DNA from: Deltaproteobacteria bacterium
Lineage (GTDB): Bacteria; Myxococcota_A; UBA9160; JAFDET01
NCBI GenBank assembly: GCA_019310195.1
Contig: JAFDET010000028.1
Span: forward strand, 1-29,572
Direction: 5' to 3'
Length of the DNA stretch: 29,572 nt
Position 1 is the first letter of the stretch. Each line of letters starts with the position of its first letter. Shown piece after piece: positions 6,076-13,748 of this stretch. Both the position numbers and the translations under genes were made by a program. Below the pieces are notes generated by a model, which worked only from the letters and a program-made list of their open reading frames with translations, searched no databases and was not told the DNA's origin.

Positions 6076-7872
6076 GTGCGCGTCCCCCCGATCCTCCTCC
6101 TGGCTCTGGTCTGCGCTGCTCTGCCGGCGTCCGCTGCGCCGGAGACGGCGTCACCCGGCGCATTCCCGGATCGCGGCGTGGAGCTCTTCGTGCAGCGGCG
6201 CCTGGTGGACGCGCGCACGTTCCGCGAGCAGGGGCGCCTGGAGGCCGCTGAACGCGCCCTCCAGCGGGCCCTGGCCGTGGCCCCGGACGCCGTGGAAGCG
6301 CACCGGCTGATGGCGCGCGTGCTGGAGGAGCAGGGCCGGCGCGGCGACGCCGCGCGGCACTGGACCCGGGCCGACGAGATCGACCCGCCCCCTCCCCCGC
6401 CGCCGGATGCCGCGTTGCCCGTCCCATCGGAGGGGCTCGCCATCGTGCTGGTGGAGCCCGGCGCCCGGCGCGATGCACCCGATGCCCGGGCGCGCCGTCC
6501 CGCCCCGGACACGGAGCTCGACATCCTGCGCAAGCGTCTGGCCACACGGCTGCCCTGGGCGGTTGTGGTGCGGGCCGATCCCGGCTCGGTGGCCGCGGCC
6601 CGCGAGACCCTGCGCGGCCACAAGGCCCGGGCGGCCATCTCGCTGCGCACCGACCGCGGCTTCTGCGGCTACTCGCGCAAGGACGGAGAGTTCGCCGTGG
6701 CGTGGCTGCGCGTGGCGAGCGCGACCCCCACGGGCCTGGTGGCGGCGCCCTCCACGGTGCACGAGGTCCGCACCAACCCCCCGGGCGGCGACGCCTGCGT
6801 GCCCTGGGTAATGGCGCGGGCACTGGAGAAGGTGCTGCTGGAAACCGACGTGCTCGACGCCGCGCGGGCCCGCCACGAGCCCGACTCCGGCGAGTGGCCC
6901 TCGCCCGCCCTGCGCGCGCTCTTCCCGGGCATCGGCCGTCGCGTGACCCTGCACCTCGAGCGCGGCCGGGCCCAGCTTGCCACGGGCCGCATTGCCCACG
7001 CCGCCGAGTCGTTCCGTTCCGCCCTGGCCCTGGATCCGGAGGACGGCGACGCCCGCGCCTACCTGAAGGAGGCCGAGGACACCATCGAGATCGCCCGCGC
7101 CCTGACCCCGGACGGCGTGCCGGGGTCGAGCCTCCAGGAGCACGGCGTGCTCGAGTTCACCCTGACGCCGGCCGAGCGCGCCATCGCCGAGGCACTGCTG
7201 GAGCAGGAGCGGCGCCGCCGCGACGAGCTGCTGGCGGCGCTGGTGATCGCCGAAGTGGAGGAGCGGCCGCCGCCGCCCGAGGCCGTGGCCACGCTGCGCC
7301 CCACCCGCCTGCAGCCGCATCCGGCGCCGGGCCCGCGCCTGGCGCGCGAGCGGACCGAGGGCGCGATCGAAGCCCGCTCGCTGATCTCCGAGGACGGCGC
7401 GATCCTCACCGTCTACTACTTCACCGCCGGAAGCGACGAACCGATCCTGCGCGAAGAAGACACCACGGGCGACGGCAAGGCCGACCGCTGGATTGGCTAC
7501 GAAGGGGGCGTGCGCCGGGATCTGTGGGAGGACCGGGTCGGCCGCCAGTACCCGGACATCCACGTGCGCTTCGCCCCCGACGGCGCCTCGGTGGAGTCGA
7601 TCTCCGTAGACGACGACGACGACACGCGCCCGGAGCGGGTCTTCCGCTACGCGGACGGCATGCTGGCCAGCGAAGCCCGCGACACCGACGGCGACGACGT
7701 GCTCGACCGCTTCGAAAGCTTCGACGAGGAGGGCCGCGTGGTCACCCGCGAAGACGACCTCAATGCCGACGGCCATCCCGACGTGCGCACGCGCTACCGC
7801 AACGGCCGCATCGTCAGCCGTGAGATCGAGGATCCCGCCGTCGTCGAAAGCCTGCTGAGGGGTGGGGAATGA
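6076..7872 (+). CDS. Large exported TPR protein with Asp-rich calcium-binding-like repeats
   Basis: From GTG 6076 the protein has 598 residues, with a signal peptide (VRVPPILLLALVCAALPASA) and predicted cleavage near residue 20. Two TPR-like helical-repeat regions are visible: FREQGRLEAAERALQRALAVAP.. (about 45-95) and LERGRAQLATGRIAHAAESFRSALALDPEDGD (about 295-330). Between them is a poly-proline stretch (DPPPPPPPD) and a cysteine-containing middle part. The C-terminal ~150 residues carry Asp-rich loops of the EF-hand/thrombospondin-3 type: DTTGDGKADRW, DTDGDDVLDRF and DLNADGHPD. They alternate with YADGMLASE-like beta repeats and resemble calcium-stabilised surface repeats. TTG 6040 is a possible earlier start. 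The gene lies 44 bp after nadB and ends convergent with the SDR gene. I recognise no characterised family; export and scaffolding are inferred from architecture. Confidence 0.75.
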   Translation: MRVPPILLLALVCAALPASAAPETASPGAFPDRGVELFVQRRLVDARTFREQGRLEAAERALQRALAVAPDAVEAHRLMARVLEEQGRRGDAARHWTRADEIDPPPPPPPDAALPVPSEGLAIVLVEPGARRDAPDARARRPAPDTELDILRKRLATRLPWAVVVRADPGSVAAARETLRGHKARAAISLRTDRGFCGYSRKDGEFAVAWLRVASATPTGLVAAPSTVHEVRTNPPGGDACVPWVMARALEKVLLETDVLDAARARHEPDSGEWPSPALRALFPGIGRRVTLHLERGRAQLATGRIAHAAESFRSALALDPEDGDARAYLKEAEDTIEIARALTPDGVPGSSLQEHGVLEFTLTPAERAIAEALLEQERRRRDELLAALVIAEVEERPPPPEAVATLRPTRLQPHPAPGPRLARERTEGAIEARSLISEDGAILTVYYFTAGSDEPILREEDTTGDGKADRWIGYEGGVRRDLWEDRVGRQYPDIHVRFAPDGASVESISVDDDDDTRPERVFRYADGMLASEARDTDGDDVLDRFESFDEEGRVVTREDDLNADGHPDVRTRYRNGRIVSREIEDPAVVESLLRGGE

Positions 7873-7902
7873 GCGCCACCGCGGGCCAGGCGGTACTTCC
7901 GG

Positions 7903-8626
7903 CTACTCGGGAGTGACGTAGGCGCCGGTGATGCCGCCGTCGACGAGGAACGATGTCCCGTTGACGTAGGCGGCGTCGTCGGAGGCCAGGAAGAGCGCGG
8001 CGCGGGCCACCTCGCGCCTCCGGCTCGGCCAGCAGCTCCTGGAGGAGCGGTGTATTGACCGGGCCCGGGCACAGGGCATTGGCCCGGATGCCCTGGCGCG
8101 CGTAGATCACCGCGATCTCGCGGGTCATGGCCAGCACGCCGCCCTTGCTGGCGGTATAGGCGACCTGCGCCGTGGCCGCGCCCATGACCGCCACGAAGGA
8201 CGCCGTATTGATGATGGAGCCGCCGCCCGCCCGCAGCAGAGCGGGAATGCCGTGCTTGCAGCCGAGGAAGACGCCCTTCAGGTTGACGTCCATCACGCGG
8301 TCCCAAACGGATTCGGGCGTGGTCACCGGATCGCCGTCGTCGTCGGGAAAGATCCCGGCGTTGTTGAAGAGCACGTGGAGACCGCCGTGGCGCTCCTCGG
8401 CATGCGCGATCGCCGCGCGCACCGATTCGGAGGACGCCACGTCCGTCTCTACGAAGCTGGCCTCGCCGCCCGCGTCGGCGACCGCGCGCACGGTGGCCTC
8501 GCCCCCGGCCGCATCGCGGTCTGCCACCACCACCCGGGCACCTTCGCCGGCGAAGAGCTTCGCCGCCTCGCGCCCGATCCCGCTACCCGCGCCCGTGATG
8601 AGCGCGATCTTGCCCTCCAGCCGCAC
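7903..8626 (-). pseudogene. Short-chain dehydrogenase/reductase (SDR), C-terminally frameshifted
   Basis: From GTG 8626 (Shine-Dalgarno GGGAGGA eight bases upstream) the protein is a classical NAD(P)-dependent SDR. It has TGAGSGIG (11-18), NNAG (about 88-91), and the catalytic triad S143, Y157, K161 (YTASK), then PGPVNTPLLQELLA to residue 200. Just after AEPEAR the frame is lost, near 8012-8017. The expected ending EVARAALFLASDDAAYVNG..SFLVDGGITGAYVTPE is present in another frame, stopping at 7903. Uncorrected, the frame runs to 7814 with a nonsense Arg-rich tail overlapping the convergent gene. Corrected length is about 241 residues against a usual ~255-260. The segment that normally lies between LLQELL and AEPEE (RRLVHxPMGRF-like) is missing too. 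It could be a real pseudogene, a recent mutation or an assembly error. Substrate unknown. Confidence 0.75.
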
Positions 8627-8661
8627 CGTCGCTTCCTCCCGTGTGGGAGGCGGAGGCTAGC

Positions 8662-9900
8662 TCAGCTGGAGCGGGCCAGGACGCCGCGGTCGAGGAGCCC
8701 GCCGATGGCGGAGAGGATCATGTGGTCCTCTTCGGGGATTACGTCCAGCATGGCGCGCACCGTGAAGCCGGCCGTGGCCAGGTCGAAGACGGCGGCTTCG
8801 ATCTTGCAGACATCGCCGGCGTCCACCTCGAGGGTGGCCACCACCACCTCGAGCAGGTCGCCGGGCTCCACCGGGAGCGGATCCAGGCGCCTCAGCTCGT
8901 CCACCTGTCGCGCCGCCTCCAGCAGGGCGACCTCCAGCGGCAGGACCGGATCGTCGCGCTCCTCGTCGTCCAGATGCGCGTGGAACTCGAACTGGCCCTC
9001 CTCCCACTGCATCAACCGGGCCAGGGCCTTGGCGCCGGTGGCGGCGCCCAGGCGCGCGGCCAACAGGCGTCCGCCCTCGAAGGTCACGCGGCCCTCCTCG
9101 CTGCCGCGGCAGACGGTGAGACTTCCACGGGGCGCGCCGTTGGAGAAGCTCTGGAGCAGGCTCGCCAGCCCCATCTCCTCGATCGGACCCTGGATGCTGG
9201 CGAGATCGCGCGCGTGGCCGAACGACTGCAAGTCGTCGACGAAGCGCTGCACCTCCGGCCGGGCCGCCACCTCCTCGGTGAACGCCACGGCCAGGGCCGG
9301 GACGCTGCCCTCCCCCTCGATGTGGCGCACCACGCAGCCCTCCACCTCGAGGGTCTCGTTCGTGATGGGATGCGAGATCACGAGCTGCACATCCTCGCCC
9401 ACGGCGGGCGACGATGCGCCTTCCACGGAGACGAGCACGCCGGTGCGGGACAGGTCGCGAGTGCGCACGGCCACGTTGGCGTCGGCGCCCGAAAGCCGGC
9501 CCATCGCCCGCGCGCGTCGGCGCGCGGCGCAGCGGCGCTCACCCACCTGCTGACCGGGATCGGGCTCGGGGATCTGGCCGACCAGGGGCTCGAAGGTCTT
9601 GCGCAGCTCGTCGGAGGGCGTGTGGAGCTGGAGCGCGATCCCGGGCGTAGCGCCGCTTTGCGCCAGGCCTTCGGGAACCACGCTGACCACCTCGCCGGTC
9701 AGCCGGTAGGAGGCGTCCCGAAACGCCAGCTCGAGCTCGACCTCGACCTCGTCGCGCAGCTCCACGGGCTCGGCGGACGGCACGAAGAGGCCGCCTCGCA
9801 CGAGGTTGTCCCGGTACTCCGCACGGAACTCCTCCAGCGTCGCGAACGACACCCGCAATCCCCAACGACCCTGCTGCAACGAGCTGATCTTCGTTACCAC
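8662..9900 (-). CDS. Two PilZ domains + DUF4388 (PATAN) regulatory protein
   Basis: The 412-residue protein has an N-terminal PilZ-like domain (about 15-95, containing EYRDNLVRGGLFVPS) that lacks an obvious RxxxR. A second PilZ domain (about 121-212) has an Arg-rich RRCAARRRA segment and DLSRTG, which together match the c-di-GMP-binding RxxxR...D/NxSxxG pattern. A DUF4388/PATAN domain (about 237-308: GPIEEMGLASLLQSFSNGAPRGSLTV..GQFEFH) follows. The remaining ~100 residues are acidic and mostly helical. No transmembrane segment is visible, so it is probably cytoplasmic and senses c-di-GMP to control motility, polysaccharide or another output. This architecture is common in Myxococcota and relatives. 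The start is GTG 9900. Gene order puts it just upstream of the SDR gene, 35 bp apart. Confidence 0.85.
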   Translation of the reverse strand: MVTKISSLQQGRWGLRVSFATLEEFRAEYRDNLVRGGLFVPSAEPVELRDEVEVELELAFRDASYRLTGEVVSVVPEGLAQSGATPGIALQLHTPSDELRKTFEPLVGQIPEPDPGQQVGERRCAARRRARAMGRLSGADANVAVRTRDLSRTGVLVSVEGASSPAVGEDVQLVISHPITNETLEVEGCVVRHIEGEGSVPALAVAFTEEVAARPEVQRFVDDLQSFGHARDLASIQGPIEEMGLASLLQSFSNGAPRGSLTVCRGSEEGRVTFEGGRLLAARLGAATGAKALARLMQWEEGQFEFHAHLDDEERDDPVLPLEVALLEAARQVDELRRLDPLPVEPGDLLEVVVATLEVDAGDVCKIEAAVFDLATAGFTVRAMLDVIPEEDHMILSAIGGLLDRGVLARSS

Positions 9901-9967
9901 GACAACTGCCCCGCTTCAGGCCAATCCGGCTTCCTTATCGGCGCGCAGGGGATCGGAATAAAGGCCG

Positions 9968-9990
9968 GGTTCCGAGCGCGACCCGGAACC
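9968..9990 (-). terminator. Hairpin after the PuuD-like gene, weak terminator
   Basis: On the minus strand GGTTCCG and CGGAACC pair over a nine-base loop, followed by CGGCCTTTATT. An alternative 6-bp stem (CCGGGT/ACCCGG) overlaps it and excludes it. It lies in the 103-bp gap between the amidotransferase and the PilZ gene. I see nothing else in this gap except sequence leading into the PilZ GTG start. Confidence 0.4.
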
Positions 9991-10003
9991 GCAAGCTGCT
10001 GAT

Positions 10004-10717
10004 CTAGATGCGCTTTTCGGCCGCCTTCGAGAAGGCCTGGAAGAGCCGGAGCTGGGGTGATCCGTCCTCCAGCTGAAGCTCCGGGTGCCACTGCACGGCC
10101 AGCAGCTCCGGACGCTCCGGATCCTCGACGGCTTCCACGGCGCCGTCGGGCGCCCAGGCCACCGCCCGCAGGCCGTCGCCCAGCCGATCCACGGCCTGGT
10201 GGTGCCAGGACGCGACATCCAGCTCGGGCGCCTCGTAGATGCGCCCCAGATGGGAGTCCAGCTCCAGCCGCACGGGATGGTGTGTATGCGCCTGCTGGGA
10301 TTCGCGGTGGCAAACCTCTTCGCCCAGGGCGTCCGGCAGGTGGGCGTGCAGTCCGCCCCCGCGCACCACGTTCAGGACCTGCATGCCGCGGCAGATGGCC
10401 AGCACGGGCGTGCGCCGCTCCAGCGCCGCGCGCATCAGCTCCAGCTCGAAGACGTCGCGCTCGGGGTCGACGAAGTAGTTGGTGTCATGGGACTCGCCTT
10501 CGAAGTGGGCGGGATCCAGGTCGCCGCCGCCCCCGAAGACCAGTCCGTCCACGTAGTCCAGCATCACTGCCGGCCGCGTCTCGCCCGGCGGCAGCAGCAG
10601 CGGCATCCCGCCGCCGACTCGCACCGCATCCACGTAGGCCGAGGGCAGTGAGAAGGCCAGGCGCACCTCGCCTTCACGGTGGTACGTGGTGATGCCGATC
10701 CGGGGGCGCTGGGGCAA
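10004..10717 (-). CDS. Class I glutamine amidotransferase-type gamma-glutamyl hydrolase (peptidase C26, PuuD-like)
   Basis: This 237-residue protein begins MPQRPRIGITTY, the usual N-terminus of the C26 family. It carries GLVFGGGGDLDPAHF, the nucleophilic elbow AICRGMQVLNV with C109, and the H211/E213 pair in QWHPE, so the catalytic triad is complete. PuuD hydrolyses gamma-glutamyl-GABA to glutamate and GABA in putrescine breakdown; related members cleave other gamma-glutamyl amides. The PuuA-like ligase just upstream supports such a role, but the substrate is inferred. The start is TTG 10717, preceded in frame by a TAG that is part of the palindromic repeat. The repeat therefore ends exactly where this gene begins and supplies its whole upstream sequence; an AGG seven bases before TTG is the only ribosome-site candidate. 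Confidence 0.85.
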   Translation of the reverse strand: MPQRPRIGITTYHREGEVRLAFSLPSAYVDAVRVGGGMPLLLPPGETRPAVMLDYVDGLVFGGGGDLDPAHFEGESHDTNYFVDPERDVFELELMRAALERRTPVLAICRGMQVLNVVRGGGLHAHLPDALGEEVCHRESQQAHTHHPVRLELDSHLGRIYEAPELDVASWHHQAVDRLGDGLRAVAWAPDGAVEAVEDPERPELLAVQWHPELQLEDGSPQLRLFQAFSKAAEKRI

Positions 10718-10885
10718 CTAGGAGCCTGACCCAAGATGGGATGCGCCGGCCCGGGCGTCGAGACGCCGCGCTGGCAAGGCGCGCGACTGAGCCATAGCCG
10801 TAGCTACGGCGCAAGGAGCGCAACGCGGCCAGCGCGGATGGATCGGCGTCCGGACGGTGTGCCCCATCTTGGGTCAGGCTCCTAG
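10718..10885. repeat. 168-bp palindromic MITE/REP-like element with 23-bp terminal inverted repeats
   Basis: The ends are perfect inverted copies: CTAG followed by GAGCCTGACCCAAGATGGG at 10718-10740 and its exact complement at 10863-10885. Inside, the arms remain imperfectly complementary (CCGGGCGTCGA..CCGCGCTGGC against CCGGACGCCGA..CCGCGCTGGC). The centre holds the perfect palindrome GCCGTAGCTACGGC at 10797-10810. The whole can form one long hairpin. No protein is encoded. It fills the entire space between the PuuA-like and PuuD-like genes: its CTAG ends provide the TAG stop of the former and abut the TTG start of the latter. It could be a non-autonomous mobile element; CTAG at both ends could be a target duplication or part of the repeat. 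Confidence 0.8.
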
Positions 10886-12273
10886 ATGCGCTCGAAGAAC
10901 CGGGCGCGCTCCCAATCGGTGACGACGCCGTCGAAGGCCGCCTGCTCGGTGCGCGCGAAGTGCAGCAGATGGTCCACCACGTCATCTCCGAACGCGCCGC
11001 GCGCGAACGTGCTCCCATCCAGAGCGTCGATGGCATCGCGCAGCGTCTCCGGCACGCGCGGCAGCCCCTCGACGTCGTAGACGTTGCCCGGGCAGGCCGG
11101 GCCCGGGTCCAGGCCCCGCTCGATGCCGTCGAGCCCCGCCGCCAGCAGGGCGGCGTAGACCAGGTACGGGTTCGCGTCGGCGCCCGGGATCCGGCACTCC
11201 ACCCGCAGCGAGGAGCCGCTGCCGACGATGCGAAAGCCGGCGGTGCGGTTGTCCCAGCTCCAGGCCACCACCGTCGGAGCAAAGCTCCCCGCCCGGTAGC
11301 GCTTGTAGGAGTTGACGTTGGGCGCAAAGAGCAGGGCCAGCTCCGGTGCGTGGGCCAGCAGCCCGCCCAGCCAGGCACGGAACGTGTCGGAGCCACGTGC
11401 GGACATCGAGGGATCCAGCTCTCGATCCCCGGCGAAGGCGGCGTTTCCATCGGGCGTCCACAGGCTCATGTGAACGTGCAGGCTGCTGCCGGCCAGCTCC
11501 GCGTCCCATTTGGCCATGAAGGTGAGCGAGCAGCCGTGGGCCGCGGCGATCTCCTTGGCCGCCTGCTTGTAGAGTACGTGGCGGTCGGCCATCTCCAGGG
11601 CCGGCGCGTAGCGCAGGTTGATCTCGTGCTGGCCCGGTCCCCACTCGCCCTTGGAGAACTCCACCTGGATGCCCGAGGCGTCCACGCCGCGCCGGACCGC
11701 GCCAATCACGTCCTCCGCGAAGGCCCCCGACAGCACGTGGTAGTCCTCGACGTAGGGCGCCGTGGGGTGCAGGTCGCGGAAGCCCCGCTGGCGCGCCTCC
11801 GGGTAGCCGTCGCGGAACAGGTAGAACTCCAGCTCGCTGGCCATGGCGGCCTCGAAGCCCATCCCACGGGCCCGTTCCAGCTGCTTGCGCAGGATCGCCC
11901 GCGGCGAGACCGCCACCGGCTCGCCGGACCCGCCATCCAGGTCGCACAGCACCAGCGCCGTCCCCTCCAGCCAGGCGGCCGTGCGCAGTGTCGTGAGGTC
12001 CGGCGTCGCGTGCAGGTCGCCGTAGCCGGACTCCCAGCTGGTGAAGGCGTACCCCGGCGTCGGGTCCATCTCCATGTCGCACGCCAGCAGGTAGTCGCAC
12101 ACGTCCATGCCGTGCTCGGCCACCTCGTCCACGAAGAAGCGGCCCTGGATGCGCTTTCCCACCAGGCGCCCGTACAGATCCGGGAAGGCCGTGACGACCG
12201 TGTGGATCTCGCCGGCCTCGACGCCCCTGCGCAGCGCCGCCAGATCCAGGTGGCCCGGCCCGCCGTGGCTCAC
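10882..12273 (-). CDS. Glutamine synthetase family ligase, PuuA-like (gamma-glutamylpolyamine synthetase)
   Basis: The 463-residue protein belongs to the glutamine synthetase superfamily. It has the beta-grasp N-domain and catalytic motifs: ASELEFYLF (Glu metal ligands), VEFSKGEWGPGQHEINL, MAKWDAELAGSSLHVHMSLW (His of the GSxxHxHxS type), APNVNSYKRY and RIPGADANPYLVYAALLAAGLDGI. It lacks the classic GlnA tail with an adenylylation tyrosine and resembles PuuA/gamma-glutamylpolyamine synthetase. Those enzymes join glutamate to putrescine or another amine with ATP. The adjacent PuuD-like hydrolase supports this. Start GTG 12273 overlaps the purF stop as GTGA, so it is the last coupled gene of the long string. 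Its TAG stop is the edge of the 168-bp palindrome. Confidence 0.87.
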   Translation of the reverse strand: MSHGGPGHLDLAALRRGVEAGEIHTVVTAFPDLYGRLVGKRIQGRFFVDEVAEHGMDVCDYLLACDMEMDPTPGYAFTSWESGYGDLHATPDLTTLRTAAWLEGTALVLCDLDGGSGEPVAVSPRAILRKQLERARGMGFEAAMASELEFYLFRDGYPEARQRGFRDLHPTAPYVEDYHVLSGAFAEDVIGAVRRGVDASGIQVEFSKGEWGPGQHEINLRYAPALEMADRHVLYKQAAKEIAAAHGCSLTFMAKWDAELAGSSLHVHMSLWTPDGNAAFAGDRELDPSMSARGSDTFRAWLGGLLAHAPELALLFAPNVNSYKRYRAGSFAPTVVAWSWDNRTAGFRIVGSGSSLRVECRIPGADANPYLVYAALLAAGLDGIERGLDPGPACPGNVYDVEGLPRVPETLRDAIDALDGSTFARGAFGDDVVDHLLHFARTEQAAFDGVVTDWERARFFERI

Positions 12274-13748
12274 GGCGCGTCCTCCTCGTCAACCACCTCG
12301 CGGAACAAGGCGAGCTGCGGGGTGTCACCGCGCGCCTCCACCGGCACCGGGTAGTCGTCGGAGAAGCAGGCGTCGCAGAATCCGCCCTTGAGCGAGGCGG
12401 CGGTGGTGCGCAGGGCGTCCAGGGACAGGTAGCCCAGCGAATCGGCGCCGATTGCGTCGCGGATCTCCTCGACGGAAGAGTTGTGGGCGATCAGCTCCTC
12501 GCGGGTGGGCGTATCGATCCCGTAGTGGCAGGGCCCGACGGTGGGCGGCGAAGAGATTCGCACGTGCACTTCGCTGGCCCCGGAGGCCCGGAACATCTGC
12601 ACGATCTTCTTGAGCGTGGTGCCGCGTACGATCGAATCATCGACGAGGACCACGCGCTTGCCCGGAAGGATCCCGTGCACCGGGTTGTGCTTGACGCGAA
12701 CGCCGAAGTGACGGATCGACTCCGCCGGCTGGATGAAGGTGCGCTGCACGTAGTGGTTGCGGATCAGCGCCATCTCGTAGGGAATGCCCGCCTCCTCGGC
12801 GAAGCCCATGGCGGCGGCCGCACCGGAGTCCAGCACCGGCACGACCATGTCGACGGCCACGGGATGCTCCCGCGCCAGCGAACGCCCCAACTCCTTGCGG
12901 AAGGCGTAGACGTTGTGGCGGCGCAGGTTCGAGTCCGGGCGCGCGAAGTAGATGTACTCGAAGATGCAGAAGGCCTCGCGCGGCGCCGGCGCGAAGGGCC
13001 GCAGGGTGCGCAAGCGCCCGCGCCGGATCACCACCACCTCGCCGGGCTCCAGGTCCCGCTCGTAGTGGGCGTCCATCAAGTCCAGCGCGCAGGTCTCGCT
13101 GGCCACCACCCAGGCTCCGTCCAGGCGCCCGAGCACCAGCGGCCGGAAGCCGTAGGGATCCCGGGCGGCCACCAGGGCGTCGTCGGTCAGCATGACCAGA
13201 CTGAAGGCTCCCTTGACCCGCGACAGCGCGTCGATGAGACGCTCCTCCGGCGTGCGCTCGCGGGAGCGCGCCAGCAAGTGAACGATGACCTCACTGTCGG
13301 CGCTGGTGCTGAAGATGGCGCCGCGGCTCTCCAGCTCGCGGCGAATCGGCCGCGCGTTGACCAGGTTGCCGTTGTGCGCGATCGCCACGGGCCCGCTGTC
13401 CGTGGTGGCGTAGAAGGGCTGGGCGTTGCGCAGGCTGGTTTCGCCGGACGTGGAGTAACGCACGTGGCCGACGGCGTGACGCCCGGGCAGGCGCGCCAGC
13501 GTGCGCTCGTGGAAGGTGTCGGAGACCAGCCCCATGCCCCGGTGCACGGACTGCTCGTGCCCATTGGACGAGACGATCCCGCAGCTCTCCTGGCCGCGAT
13601 GCTGGAGCGCGTACAAGCCCAGGTACGCGATCTGGGAGGCCTCCGGGTGGCCGTGCACACCGACCACGCCGCACTCGTCGTGGAAGTGGTCATCGGCGCG
13701 CTCCCGCAGAAGATCGCGCTCGTCGTCGGGGGGAAGCCGTAAACTCAT
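12270..13748 (-). CDS. purF: Amidophosphoribosyltransferase
   Basis: PurF makes 5-phosphoribosylamine from PRPP and glutamine, the first committed step of purine synthesis. The 492-residue protein begins with a 25-residue propeptide-like leader before DECGVVGV, where C26 would be the processed N-terminal nucleophile. The glutaminase domain has LYALQHRGQESCGI, GHVRYSTSG and AIAHNGNLVN. The phosphoribosyltransferase domain has the PRPP loop VVLVDDSIVRGTT. Cysteines in EAFCIFEY, VGPCHYGI and GGFCDACF match the [4Fe-4S] ligands of the Bacillus-type enzyme, so an oxygen-sensitive cluster is likely. ATG 13748 overlaps the purL stop (ATGA), and its own TGA overlaps the next GTG. The much longer open frame upstream is an out-of-frame shadow of purL. 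Confidence 0.96.
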   Translation of the reverse strand: MSLRLPPDDERDLLRERADDHFHDECGVVGVHGHPEASQIAYLGLYALQHRGQESCGIVSSNGHEQSVHRGMGLVSDTFHERTLARLPGRHAVGHVRYSTSGETSLRNAQPFYATTDSGPVAIAHNGNLVNARPIRRELESRGAIFSTSADSEVIVHLLARSRERTPEERLIDALSRVKGAFSLVMLTDDALVAARDPYGFRPLVLGRLDGAWVVASETCALDLMDAHYERDLEPGEVVVIRRGRLRTLRPFAPAPREAFCIFEYIYFARPDSNLRRHNVYAFRKELGRSLAREHPVAVDMVVPVLDSGAAAAMGFAEEAGIPYEMALIRNHYVQRTFIQPAESIRHFGVRVKHNPVHGILPGKRVVLVDDSIVRGTTLKKIVQMFRASGASEVHVRISSPPTVGPCHYGIDTPTREELIAHNSSVEEIRDAIGADSLGYLSLDALRTTAASLKGGFCDACFSDDYPVPVEARGDTPQLALFREVVDEEDAP

